Part shown: in pieces, positions 1 through 7,484 of the stretch
Layout: every line of letters begins with the position of its first letter
Numbering within the stretch: the first letter of the stretch is position 1
NCBI GenBank assembly: GCA_017396085.1
Contig: JAFQNC010000012.1
Coordinates: forward strand, 1 to 64,000
Direction: 5' to 3'
DNA: 64,000 nt
DNA from: Tidjanibacter sp.
GTDB taxonomy: Bacteria > Bacteroidota > Bacteroidia > Bacteroidales > Rikenellaceae
Translations under genes and position numbers: made by a program
Notes under the pieces: model-generated
Seen by the model: the letters and a program-made list of their open reading frames with translations, nothing else
What the model was told of the DNA's origin: nothing
The model's database searches: none

Positions 1-104
1 CATCAATTTAACGCAAGTCTGCATCGCTTAATGCTATTTTATCGAAACTTTTACGATTCCCGTCTATTGAATTTTTACCTCCATAAATCCACAACAACAA
101 ACAA

Positions 105-136
105 GCCTGCCTAACAAAAAAACTTGTTAGACAGGC
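105..136 (-). terminator. Terminator-like hairpin after tRNA-Lys
   Basis: The arms 105-117 and 124-136 pair with a single mismatch (C110/A131) around a 6-nt A-rich loop. Read on the minus strand, the hairpin follows the tRNA gene and is trailed by a T-rich stretch (TTGTTTGTTGTTG). It is probably the tRNA terminator. Bases 1-104 show no recognisable feature. Confidence 0.6.
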
Positions 137-149
137 TCTTTCATTGCTG

Positions 150-222
150 TGCTCCCTCTGGGGCTCGAACCCAGGACCCCAACATTAAGAGTGTCGTGCT
201 CTACCAGCTGAGCTAAAGAAGC
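150..222 (-). tRNA. tRNA-Lys (anticodon CTT)
   Basis: The reverse complement folds as a complete 73-nt tRNA. The acceptor stem GCTTCTT pairs with AGGGAGC and is followed by discriminator A. The D arm is GCTC/GAGC. The anticodon stem CGACA/TGTTG encloses the loop CTCTTAA, giving anticodon CTT, which reads AAG lysine codons. The T arm is CTGGG-TTCGAGC-CCCAG. CCA is not encoded. A hairpin with a T-rich tail follows at once on the same strand. Confidence 0.95.
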
Positions 223-385
223 ATTTGCGGTGCAAAGGTAGTGCAAAAAATCTTTACTCCAAATTTTTTCGCACAAAAAATTATCTTTTTTTTCGACACA
301 TCCTGCTCTACCCTACCCGTGCAACACCCTTCATCGCCCATTTTCAGCACTTTGGCACCTATCTTCCAGCAACTTCGGGCTCTTT

Positions 386-418
386 TTTGTCAAAACCGAA
401 TATTTTTGTCTACCTTTG
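386..418 (+). promoter_or_regulatory. Bacteroides-type promoter of the CotH gene
   Basis: A -33 TTTG at 386-389 and a -7 TACCTTTG at 411-418 are separated by 21 bp. This matches the Bacteroidetes consensus TTTG-N19-21-TAnnTTTG. The start codon lies about 77 nt downstream. Confidence 0.65.
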
Positions 419-494
419 CTACGCAAAGCCCCACACACACAAGGCGGGAGCGACACTGAACAAGTTAGACACAAGCGTAACATATACACACACA

Positions 495-2513
495 ATGAAC
501 AAAGTTTTCCGATTCTTCACCCTATTGGTGGCAGCACTGACTCTCGGAGCGTGCGACCTCATCACCTTTGTCCCCATTGAGAGCACCGACCTTGACATTG
601 TCATCAACGAGGTAAACACCGATGCAAAGTACATCGAGCTCTACAATCGTAGCGAGCAGTCGGCCGACATCAGCGGTCTGACCATCATCAAGAACAACGA
701 GGGCCCCATCGCCAACATTGACGGCTCGGCCGATTTCGTGGTAGCCGAGGGCACCGTGCTCCCTGCCAAGGGGTTTGCGGTGATTGGTTGCAAGGGCAAC
801 ACCAACACCTACGAGGGTCTTTCGCTCGGCACCAGCAAGTCGGGCATCTCGGGCAGCAAGTCGCTCCTGCTGGAACTCGTAGACAAGGAGGGCAACCGCT
901 TGGACTACTTTGTGAACACCGCCACCGAAAACCCCACAGCCGAAGGCCCTTGGGATGGAGCCATCAACCAGTCCTTCGATGTTGCGGTGCGTATTCCCGA
1001 TGGCAGTACCTATTGGTACATCATTGAGGAGCCCACCCCCGGAGCGACCAATGGTGGCACTCTGGTGAGCAGTTTCAAGATGCCTGTGGTTAATTTCGAC
1101 TCTTCCGACAATGGCGAGGATGACAACCAGCAGGGCGGAGGCTCCACCACACCCGAAAACCCCGACCCGGGTACTTCCTCGTTGGCCCAGAGTGTGGCCT
1201 ACGTGTGGGACGAGAGCACCTTTCCCGAAATCACCCTCAAAGTGAGCGAGGATGAGTGGAACAGGATGCTTGCCACCTTTGACCAGAACAACGCCACCAA
1301 ACAATATTTCAAGGGTGATGTAACCTTCTTCAACGGCACCAAGACCTATGAGTTCAAGGAGGCCGGTTGGAGGTTGCGTGGCAACACCTCCCGCAGACGC
1401 CCCGAGGGTAACGGAGGCGAGGTACACCAGAAGGACAACGCCGATTGGCACCACTTCCACACCCAAATCAACTTCCGCAAGTTCCACAAGGACAACGACC
1501 ACACCATTGGTGGCGTAAGGAAAATACACCTCAAATGGTTCAAAGACGACCCCGCCTATGTGAGGGAGGTCTACTGCTACGACCTCTTCCGCCGCTATGG
1601 TGTGTGGACTGCCATCAACGACATCTACTGCCGCTTGTGGATACACGTTGAGGGCGACTCGCAGCCTGCCTACTATGGCGTCTACGAGATGCTCGAAACG
1701 GTTGATGATGAGTACCTTGAAGTGCGCTCCGACAAATTCGGAGGCCACAAGGGTAACCTCTGGAAGTGCTCCTACAACGCCAAGGGTAAGGCCGACCTGA
1801 AGGAGTACTCCGACAACAACAAGTTTGGCCTTGACCAAGACACCGATGAGGAGTGGCCCTATGAGCTCAAAACCGAGCACAACTCCTTTGAGTCGGCCAA
1901 AGCGCAGTTGGTGGACTTTATGCAGAAGCTCAACTCAAAGAGCGGTCAGGAATTGCACGATTGGTTGGGCGAGATTATGGACATTCCGCTCTTCCTTAGG
2001 ACCTATGCTGTGAACGTAACGGTTGGTATGTGGGACGACTACTGGAACAACGCCAACAACTACTATATGTACTTCAATGCCCCCGGCACAAGTGGCTACA
2101 AGTTCTACTTCATCCCCTACGACTACGACAACACCCTCGGCACCTCGCAGGCACTCTTCCGCCTGAGCGACTCGGGCCGCGACACTCCGCTCAAATGGGG
2201 TAGCAACGCCCAGCACCCGCTGGTGAACGCAGTCGTTCAGTTTGAGGACTACAAGGCCATCTACGTGGAATACCTCAAGGAGTTGGTGGACCCCACAAAG
2301 GGCTATTTTGACCAGACCACCAGCGTGGCCCGCATACGTGCTTGGCACAGCAAGATTGCCCCCTATGTGAGCAACGACACGGGCGAGGATATGTCCATAG
2401 AGGATAGGCCCGCCTCGTGGGGCAACCACGGAGAGTATAGGCTATTGGAGGATAGCAACAACAACTTCTTCAAAGTTAAGGCAGAGAGTTACCACAACCA
2501 CCTGAACTATTAA
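495..2513 (+). CDS. CotH kinase family lipoprotein with lamin-tail domain
   Basis: This is a predicted surface lipoprotein of 672 residues. I start at ATG 495 because it opens a standard lipoprotein signal peptide (hydrophobic stretch ending LTLGAC); the frame is open further upstream but without a signal. After the Cys comes a lamin-tail (LTD) domain at about residues 30-190, with the motif INEV...YIELYN. A Gly/Pro-rich linker follows, then a CotH domain from about residue 235 to the end (VSEDEWNRM, GWRLRGNTS, a DDYWNN region, FIPYDYDNTLG). CotH-family proteins are atypical protein kinases in Bacillus spores. Many Bacteroidota have lipoprotein versions with LTD domains whose substrates are unknown. 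The gene is monocistronic with its own promoter. The family call is firm; activity is inferred only from the family. Confidence 0.85.
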   Translation: MNKVFRFFTLLVAALTLGACDLITFVPIESTDLDIVINEVNTDAKYIELYNRSEQSADISGLTIIKNNEGPIANIDGSADFVVAEGTVLPAKGFAVIGCKGNTNTYEGLSLGTSKSGISGSKSLLLELVDKEGNRLDYFVNTATENPTAEGPWDGAINQSFDVAVRIPDGSTYWYIIEEPTPGATNGGTLVSSFKMPVVNFDSSDNGEDDNQQGGGSTTPENPDPGTSSLAQSVAYVWDESTFPEITLKVSEDEWNRMLATFDQNNATKQYFKGDVTFFNGTKTYEFKEAGWRLRGNTSRRRPEGNGGEVHQKDNADWHHFHTQINFRKFHKDNDHTIGGVRKIHLKWFKDDPAYVREVYCYDLFRRYGVWTAINDIYCRLWIHVEGDSQPAYYGVYEMLETVDDEYLEVRSDKFGGHKGNLWKCSYNAKGKADLKEYSDNNKFGLDQDTDEEWPYELKTEHNSFESAKAQLVDFMQKLNSKSGQELHDWLGEIMDIPLFLRTYAVNVTVGMWDDYWNNANNYYMYFNAPGTSGYKFYFIPYDYDNTLGTSQALFRLSDSGRDTPLKWGSNAQHPLVNAVVQFEDYKAIYVEYLKELVDPTKGYFDQTTSVARIRAWHSKIAPYVSNDTGEDMSIEDRPASWGNHGEYRLLEDSNNNFFKVKAESYHNHLNY

Positions 2514-2560
2514 AGAACAAGTGTTCTTGCCCCGTTACTGCTAAAAAAATAACAGAAATG

Positions 2561-2591
2561 TTTGCAGTGCGGAAAATAAAACATATCTTTG
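2561..2591 (+). promoter_or_regulatory. Promoter of gcvH
   Basis: TTTG at 2561-2564 and TATCTTTG at 2584-2591 are separated by 19 bp, an exact Bacteroidetes consensus promoter. It lies about 57 nt upstream of the gcvH start. Confidence 0.8.
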
Positions 2592-2647
2592 TGGATGGAT
2601 AACCTACAAGCAAACAATAAACTAACAAACATAACTCACATACTACT

Positions 2648-3025
2648 ATGAACATTCCGGCAGAATTGAGGTACTCAAAGGACCACGAGTGGATTAAGGT
2701 AATCGAAGGTGGCGAGGCATTGGTTGGCATTACCGACTTCGCACAGGGCGAACTTGGCGACATCGTTTTCGTTGATGTTCCCACCGTTGGCGAGAGCGTG
2801 GGTGCCCACGAGGTGTTCGGCTCCATTGAGGCCGTAAAGACCGTTAGCGATGTATTCCTCCCCGTTGGTGGCGAGATTCTTGAACTCAACCCCGAGGTGG
2901 ATGCAGACCCCTCGCTTGTGAACAAAGAGCCCTATGAGGGTGGTTGGCTTGTGCGCATCCGTATGGAGAACCCCGCCGAACTTGACGACCTGCTTGACGC
3001 AGAGGGCTATGCCGCAATGCTTTAG
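2648..3025 (+). CDS. gcvH: Glycine cleavage system H protein
   Basis: The 125-residue lipoyl carrier protein shuttles the aminomethyl group between the P, T and L proteins of the glycine cleavage system in the cytoplasm. The length is normal for the family. The lipoylation site is Lys64 in the context SIEAVKTVSD, and the N-terminal SKDHEWI motif is typical. Genes for GcvP and GcvT are not nearby, so H is encoded alone here, as often happens in Bacteroidota. It has an exact consensus promoter. The mdh gene follows after about 77 nt with no terminator visible between, so the two may be co-transcribed. Confidence 0.95.
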   Translation: MNIPAELRYSKDHEWIKVIEGGEALVGITDFAQGELGDIVFVDVPTVGESVGAHEVFGSIEAVKTVSDVFLPVGGEILELNPEVDADPSLVNKEPYEGGWLVRIRMENPAELDDLLDAEGYAAML

Positions 3026-3102
3026 TGGCAGCGGGCAAACCAAAAGCAAAAGACAAACATATTTTTTTACAAAACCATACACTAAAACACTTTTTTACAG
3101 AA

Positions 3103-4053
3103 ATGGCAACAAAAGTTACGGTAGTGGGCGCAGGTAATGTGGGCGCAACTGCTGCAAATGTGATGGCTATCCGCAAAGTTGCAAGCGAGATTTGCCTCAT
3201 CGACATCAAACCCGACCTCTCGGAGGGTAAAGTATTGGATATGTATCAGACCTCGACTCTGCTCGACTTCGATACCAAACTCGTGGGCGTAACCAACGAC
3301 TATAAGGCTACCGCCAAGAGTGATGTTGTGGTTATCACTTCGGGTGTGCCCCGCAAGCCCGGTATGACTCGCGAGGAGCTCATCGGCGTGAATGCCAACA
3401 TCGTGAAGTCGGTTGTAAACAACATCCTTCAGTACTCCCCCAAAGCAATCTTCGTGATTGTTTCCAACCCTATGGACACTATGGCTTATCTGACCCTGAA
3501 GTCCACCGGTCTGCCCAAAAACAGGGTTATCGGTATGGGTGGCGCACTCGATTCTTCGAGGTTCCGTTGCTACTTGGCAAAGGCTCTGAAAGCCGACATC
3601 CGCGATGTGGATGGTATGGTTATCGGTGGCCACGGCGACACCACAATGATTCCTCTCGTTGAGAAGGCAAGTTACCGTGGTGTGCCCGTTAGCCAGTTGC
3701 TCAGCAAGAAAAAATTGGAGGAGGTTGCTGCCGCCACAATGGTTGGTGGTGCCACTCTGACCAAACTGCTCGGCACTTCGGCTTGGTATGCTCCCGGTGC
3801 AGCCATCGCAAGCGTTGTGGAGAGCATCTTGGGCGACCAGAAGAGGGTTATCTCTTCGAGTTGCTACTTGGAGGGCGAGTATGGCGCAGAGGATTTGTTC
3901 ATCGGCGTTCCTGCTGTTATCGGCAAGAATGGTATCGAGAAGATTCTGCCCCTCAAACTCACTGCAACCGAGAAAGCTAAATTTGAGGCCAGCGTTGCAG
4001 CAGTGAAAAAGACCAACGAGGTACTCTACGAGATTGGCGCACTGACCAAATAG
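3103..4053 (+). CDS. mdh: Malate dehydrogenase
   Basis: NAD-dependent malate dehydrogenase, 316 residues, interconverting malate and oxaloacetate. I choose ATG 3103 because MATKVTVVGAGNVG is the canonical start of the Rossmann fold; an earlier in-frame GTG overlapping the gcvH stop would add 26 unlikely residues. Visible motifs are the NAD-binding GAGNVGA, the mobile-loop region GVPRKPGMTREEL with substrate-binding arginines, NPMDTMAYL, and the catalytic His in GGHGDTTM. It resembles the LDH-like MDH group of Bacteroidota and Chlorobi. A strong terminator follows 25 nt after the stop. Confidence 0.96.
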   Translation: MATKVTVVGAGNVGATAANVMAIRKVASEICLIDIKPDLSEGKVLDMYQTSTLLDFDTKLVGVTNDYKATAKSDVVVITSGVPRKPGMTREELIGVNANIVKSVVNNILQYSPKAIFVIVSNPMDTMAYLTLKSTGLPKNRVIGMGGALDSSRFRCYLAKALKADIRDVDGMVIGGHGDTTMIPLVEKASYRGVPVSQLLSKKKLEEVAAATMVGGATLTKLLGTSAWYAPGAAIASVVESILGDQKRVISSSCYLEGEYGAEDLFIGVPAVIGKNGIEKILPLKLTATEKAKFEASVAAVKKTNEVLYEIGALTK

Positions 4054-4077
4054 GCCATCGCCGGTACCTACACCAAG

Positions 4078-4125
4078 AGTGGAGGGAGAAGCACATCGCA
4101 GGCTTCTCTCTCCACTCGTTTTTTT
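4078..4125 (+). terminator. Rho-independent terminator of mdh
   Basis: A 15-bp stem (4078-4092 with 4102-4116, one G-T wobble) with a 9-nt loop is followed by CG and seven T residues (4119-4125). It is a textbook terminator ending the gcvH-mdh unit. Confidence 0.92.
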
Positions 4126-4190
4126 GAGCAAAGGATTTGTTTTGAAACAGATTATATGGTTAGCCGATGGCTTGCGCCATCCCATCGTTT

Positions 4191-4871
4191 TTATCTTAAC
4201 ACGTATCCAACGCCTCTGACGCTCTCTATTTCTACGGTCGGGTCGGCCTTGAAATGGTTGCGCAGGCGTGTGATATAGACATTGAGGCTGCGGAGGTTAA
4301 AATAGTTATCATCGCCCCAAAGTTCCTTCAAGAGTTCCGATGCCTCAACAATACGCCCTCTCTTGCGGCACAACCTAACCAACACAGCTGCCTCTCGTGC
4401 CGCCAAGGTTGTATGCTGACCTCGTATGATTAGCTCCTTCGAAGATGGGTTAAACTCATATTCCCCTATAACATAAGATGTCTCTTGCGTATCCCTAACC
4501 TCGGCTCTTCCGGCCAAAGCCTTAACCCTTACGATGAGTTCATCGATGGCAAAAGGCTTTTTCAAGAAGTCGTTAGCTCCTGTTTCAAATCCCTTAACAA
4601 CATCCTCGGTTGCAGATAGTGCCGTAAGGAAAAGTATTGGAGTATTGCATCCCTCGTTTCTTAGCTTTTTCGCAAGAGAGTAGCCATCAAGATTGGGCAT
4701 CATCACATCGCTGACAATAACATCGAAAGGCTCCTTTTTTATGGCCTCCAATGCGTGGATTCCATCATACGCAAGACGAACATCGAAGTTCCTATCAGAT
4801 AGCGTATCTGATAGTATTTCGGCCAACATCTTTTCGTCTTCTACTAAAAGTATCTTTATTCTATTGTTCAT
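4191..4871 (-). CDS. OmpR-family response regulator
   Basis: 226 residues. The receiver domain (about 1-125) has acidic residues in LLVEDE, the phosphoacceptor Asp55 in VIVSDVMMP, a Thr in LFLTA, and Lys in FLKKPF. The C-terminal winged-helix DNA-binding domain (about 130-226) ends VRGVGYVLR, typical of the OmpR/PhoB class. Its start overlaps the 3' end of the histidine kinase gene by 11 nt, so the two are translationally coupled. The pair resembles RprX/RprY-type systems of Bacteroides, but orthology is not proven. The upstream TTAAC array is a likely binding site. The system is lower in GC than the surrounding housekeeping genes. Confidence 0.92.
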   Translation of the reverse strand: MNNRIKILLVEDEKMLAEILSDTLSDRNFDVRLAYDGIHALEAIKKEPFDVIVSDVMMPNLDGYSLAKKLRNEGCNTPILFLTALSATEDVVKGFETGANDFLKKPFAIDELIVRVKALAGRAEVRDTQETSYVIGEYEFNPSSKELIIRGQHTTLAAREAAVLVRLCRKRGRIVEASELLKELWGDDNYFNLRSLNVYITRLRNHFKADPTVEIESVRGVGYVLR

Positions 4872-6084
4872 TCTTAGGTAGTTTAATGGTTACGGTCGTA
4901 CCCTTGCCGACACTACTCTTAATCGATATTGTACCCTTGTGCAGCTGTACAACCTGCTTTGCATAATAGAGCCCCAATCCGTAACCTCTGACAGTGTGTA
5001 TATCACCAGTAGGTACGCGATAGAACTTCTCGAAAATATGCGAAAGGTGCTCTTTGGCTATGCCACATCCGTTGTCCGCCACATCTATCGTAACACTTCC
5101 ATTCTCATCAGAAACACTTACATTGACAACGGGCTCTTCGGCATATTTAACAGCGTTATCTATGACTGTCGCCAGAAGGTTTTTGATATGGAATTCATCT
5201 GCCAACACGGTAATGTTAGAAGGACAATCAATATGGAATTTTGGCTCCTTGCCTACATTCATTCCGGCACCTTGAACTACTCCATTGATAATATCATAAA
5301 TGTGTAGATTGGTAGGATTGTATCTATACTCTCTGCCCTCAACAGATACCGATAGTATATGTTCAACCATTGTCGATAGTTGGGTAAGTTGCGCCTCAAC
5401 AATCTCAAGGTAGCGACTTCTCCTTTCGGGATTGGCATCGGCAGAGAAATTACGCAGCGCATCAGTTGCTGTTACGGCAACTGAAATGGGCGTTTTCAGC
5501 TCGTGGGTTATATTGTGTGTAAAATCTCGCCTCATCTCTTCAAGGGTTTTCTGTCGAAACATAGTTCTTACCAAGTATAACAAGACGACCGACAATAGCA
5601 GGACAATAGCCACAGACGAAAGGATTAATCCCCGCATTCTCTCCAAAAATGCCTTAAACGGCGTTTCTATCGACAGCCTAAGCGAATATAGCTCGTCGTC
5701 ATCAATCGGCACAACGATAACCATCGGATTATTCAAACTCGGCCTTTCTCCTTTAGTCATCATCACTCGCGTAGTGCCAGCATCGTGAAATAACACCTCT
5801 GCATAATATGGCTGTAATGCATCAAGTTCCATCAGATTTGGCTCGAAGTAGAGGCTAAAATCATCAAGATTCATCTTAATATGGGTTGCGTTGGCCAAGC
5901 CGGGAATGGCATCCATACGGAATGCCTTATATATACTTTTGTATGTGGCAGACTCCACTCTGCGTTGGAAGTCAGACACGGAATCATTGTACATTCTATA
6001 CACCCATACAGCCTGCACCACTGCGAGGCATAGCAATGATGCCACAGCAATAATTGATATGTTTCGAAAGAATTTCTTTGACAT
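4861..6084 (-). CDS. Sensor histidine kinase (HisKA/HATPase)
   Basis: A membrane histidine kinase of 407 residues. TM1 is at about 9-30, a periplasmic sensor region at 31-152, TM2 at about 153-173, then the HisKA domain with the H-box HNITHELKTP (phospho-His194). The HATPase domain shows the N-box NLLATVIDNAVKYA, G1 DVADNGCGI and G2 GYGLGLYYAK. The periplasmic segment matches no domain I recognise. It is the first gene of a two-gene unit with the response regulator and is transcribed away from a small secreted plug-like protein, which is a candidate ligand or target. A TAnnTTTG box lies upstream at 6102-6109. Confidence 0.93.
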   Translation of the reverse strand: MSKKFFRNISIIAVASLLCLAVVQAVWVYRMYNDSVSDFQRRVESATYKSIYKAFRMDAIPGLANATHIKMNLDDFSLYFEPNLMELDALQPYYAEVLFHDAGTTRVMMTKGERPSLNNPMVIVVPIDDDELYSLRLSIETPFKAFLERMRGLILSSVAIVLLLSVVLLYLVRTMFRQKTLEEMRRDFTHNITHELKTPISVAVTATDALRNFSADANPERRSRYLEIVEAQLTQLSTMVEHILSVSVEGREYRYNPTNLHIYDIINGVVQGAGMNVGKEPKFHIDCPSNITVLADEFHIKNLLATVIDNAVKYAEEPVVNVSVSDENGSVTIDVADNGCGIAKEHLSHIFEKFYRVPTGDIHTVRGYGLGLYYAKQVVQLHKGTISIKSSVGKGTTVTIKLPKNEQ

Positions 6085-6101
6085 AGCTATTACTTTATTG
6101 G

Positions 6102-6109
6102 CAAAAGTA
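6102..6109 (-). promoter_or_regulatory. -7 element for the two-component operon
   Basis: Read on the minus strand, 6102-6109 is TACTTTTG, matching TAnnTTTG, 18 nt upstream of the kinase start. No good TTTG sits at the expected -33 position. The first TTAAC repeat (6137) begins just beyond it, which fits an activator-dependent promoter. Confidence 0.5.
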
Positions 6110-6136
6110 GTTATTATTTCTCATTCATAACACGAG

Positions 6137-6172
6137 TTAACATTAGTTAACAGTTATTAACAACCAGTTAAC
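6137..6172. promoter_or_regulatory. Four phased TTAAC repeats (putative response-regulator site)
   Basis: TTAAC occurs at 6137, 6147, 6157 and 6168, with spacings of 10, 10 and 11 bp, so all copies face the same side of the helix. OmpR-family regulators bind tandem direct repeats with this spacing. The array lies in the divergent spacer between the two-component operon and the plug-like gene and abuts both predicted promoters. Confidence 0.6.
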
Positions 6173-6194
6173 TCACAATAGCCATTCTTGCACT

Positions 6195-6202
6195 TATCTT
6201 TG
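6195..6202 (+). promoter_or_regulatory. -7 element for the plug-like protein gene
   Basis: TATCTTTG at 6195-6202 is a perfect -7 box. The expected -33 position is occupied by the last TTAAC repeat instead of TTTG, again suggesting dependence on a bound regulator. Confidence 0.55.
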
Positions 6203-6255
6203 CACTAAGAAAACCGGTTTCATTGTTGTTGAATCTATTAAAAGTGAATGTTACT

Positions 6256-6918
6256 ATGAAAAAGTTGTTTTTTATTTTCTTAATGAGCATTGCAACTAAC
6301 TTTGCATTTGCACAATCTGGTGAGGGACAAACTCTCTACATTATCGATGGAGTCTTGGCGACCAAAGCAGCAGTTGATGAATTGCCAAGCGATATGATTC
6401 GCAATATGAATGTTGTCAAAGGTGTAGAGTCAGTGGTTATCATCACTACCCAAAATGGTAGAGAAATTTCTGGACGAGTTGTCGATACCGAGGAAAAGCC
6501 TATGGCCGGAGTGCTTGTAATGGTGCCAAAGACCAAAGCAGGCGTTGCAACAGATGCCAATGGATATTACAAGATTAATCTTGCAGCTGGCGAGGCTTTC
6601 CTCCAATATATGTATGTAGATTATCCTACAATAACCGTTCAAGTTGACAAGGCTAATATGGACGATGTTGTTATGGATAAGAACGCTCGGCCGAATACTG
6701 TCGTGGTTAAGGATGTCAGCACACCAAGCGACCCTGCGGCTGGCAAACCTCTTTGCGTTATCAAAAAGTCTAATGGTAACCTTTATGTGGGTGATATGAA
6801 ATCTATCTCTCCTAATGATATAAAGACTATGCACGTGTTTAAGGGAGGAGAACAAGCAGAGGCATACAAGAAATATGGCGACACATCCAATGGAGTAATT
6901 CTGATTGAGCTGAAGTAG
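6256..6918 (+). CDS. Secreted protein with two TonB-plug-like motifs and a CarboxypepD_reg-like domain
   Basis: 220 residues, started at ATG 6256 because it opens a clean signal peptide (MKKLFFIFLM... ending FAFAQ). An upstream in-frame start would add 11 residues before it. The mature protein has three parts. First is a plug-like segment (TLYIIDGV...MNVVKGVESVVIITTQNG). Second is a carboxypeptidase-regulatory-like fold (ISGRVVDTEEKPMAGVLVMVP...TDANGYYKI). Third is another plug-like segment ending HVFKGGEQAEAYKKYGDTSNGVILIELK. SusC-type receptors and some M56/BlaR-like peptidases carry such segments, but there is no barrel here. The first plug-like copy lacks the KYG part. It faces the sensor kinase gene across the TTAAC array, so it may be its regulon member or periplasmic partner. 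Function is unknown. Confidence 0.7.
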   Translation: MKKLFFIFLMSIATNFAFAQSGEGQTLYIIDGVLATKAAVDELPSDMIRNMNVVKGVESVVIITTQNGREISGRVVDTEEKPMAGVLVMVPKTKAGVATDANGYYKINLAAGEAFLQYMYVDYPTITVQVDKANMDDVVMDKNARPNTVVVKDVSTPSDPAAGKPLCVIKKSNGNLYVGDMKSISPNDIKTMHVFKGGEQAEAYKKYGDTSNGVILIELK

Positions 6919-6928
6919 TCTGCAAATC

Positions 6929-6983
6929 ACCCCCCTCCCTTGCATTTTCCTTTCCGAAAATTTGGAAAATTCGTGGGGGGGGT
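6929..6983. repeat. C6/G8 two-tier inverted repeat overlapping a promoter
   Basis: ACCCCCC (6929-6935) can pair with GGGGGGT (6977-6983), and inside it TTTTCC (6945-6950) pairs with GGAAAA (6964-6969). It lies between the plug-like gene and the next lipoprotein gene and includes a run of eight G (6975-6982) in the promoter spacer. It could end the upstream transcript, but no T-run follows. Confidence 0.45.
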
Positions 6984-6990
6984 AACTTTG
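6961..6990 (+). promoter_or_regulatory. Promoter with G8 homopolymer in its spacer
   Basis: TTTG (6961-6964) and TAACTTTG (6983-6990) are separated by 18 bp, of which the last eight are G (6975-6982). The spacing is at the short edge of the usual 19-21 bp, so tract-length changes would alter promoter geometry. Confidence 0.55.
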
Positions 6991-7016
6991 TGGGCGACAA
7001 ATTAAAGCGTAGAACA

Positions 7017-7409
7017 ATGAAAACACTAAGAAATCTATTGATGTGCGCGGTGATGCTTTTCGCAGTCGGCTGCGATGAGGAAGAAACCTTTGATGTTACA
7101 CCACAAACTCTTGCTCAAACTGTATGGGATGCGGAGATTGAATATTTTGATGAAAACGGCAACGCAACAGGTAACAATAGTTGTATTGTAGAATTTCTAT
7201 CCGAGACAGAGGGTAAATACAGCGAGCCTGATATGAATACCGTGCGCCAATTCACCTATGAGGTAGATAGAGCAATTATTGTTATCGATAGCGGCATCTA
7301 CACTCTTTTGAATGGAACGTGGCATATTGTAGAGAAATCGGAACAGCAAATCCTCCTGCAAGGCTATGGCCCAAACAAGGTACTGATAACATTGGATAGA
7401 GTGCTATAA
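7017..7409 (+). CDS. Small lipoprotein of unknown function
   Basis: 130 residues. Translation is taken from ATG 7017, giving a lipoprotein signal (MKTLRNLLMCAVMLFAVGC); an in-frame extension of nine residues upstream is unlikely. The mature part starts with acidic residues, then a predicted all-beta region (VWDAEIEYFDENG, CIVEFLSETEGKY, FTYEVDRAIIVI, LNGTWHIVEKSEQQILLQGYG). This pattern resembles lipocalin-like small lipoproteins of Bacteroidota, but I recognise no family with certainty. It has its own predicted promoter, and a hairpin shared with the convergent catalase gene follows. Confidence 0.6.
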   Translation: MKTLRNLLMCAVMLFAVGCDEEETFDVTPQTLAQTVWDAEIEYFDENGNATGNNSCIVEFLSETEGKYSEPDMNTVRQFTYEVDRAIIVIDSGIYTLLNGTWHIVEKSEQQILLQGYGPNKVLITLDRVL

Positions 7410-7436
7410 TTATAGGAGAATATACGATAGCAATAG

Positions 7437-7480
7437 AAAAATGGCGACTGCTTAAATTACAGAGCAGTCGCCATTGCTTT
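7437..7480. terminator. Bidirectional terminator between the lipoprotein gene and katA
   Basis: AATGGCGACTGCT (7440-7452) pairs perfectly with 7463-7475. It is followed on the plus strand by GCTTTT and on the minus strand by a run of T. It serves two convergent genes. Confidence 0.85.
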
Positions 7481-7484
7481 TATG

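Noticed and set aside
522-1880. 452-codon frame antisense to the CotH gene
   Set aside because: Low-complexity Val/Leu/Gly-rich translation typical of a shadow frame; CotH motifs are clear on the plus strand.
3025-3102. N-terminal extension of malate dehydrogenase from GTG 3025
   Set aside because: The extra 26 residues overlap the gcvH stop, are unlike any MDH N-terminus, and ATG 3103 gives the canonical start.
4166-4191. Small hairpin GATGGC/GCCATC as terminator of the response regulator gene
   Set aside because: The T-run lies on the plus-strand side, so it does not fit the minus-strand gene; it may be incidental.
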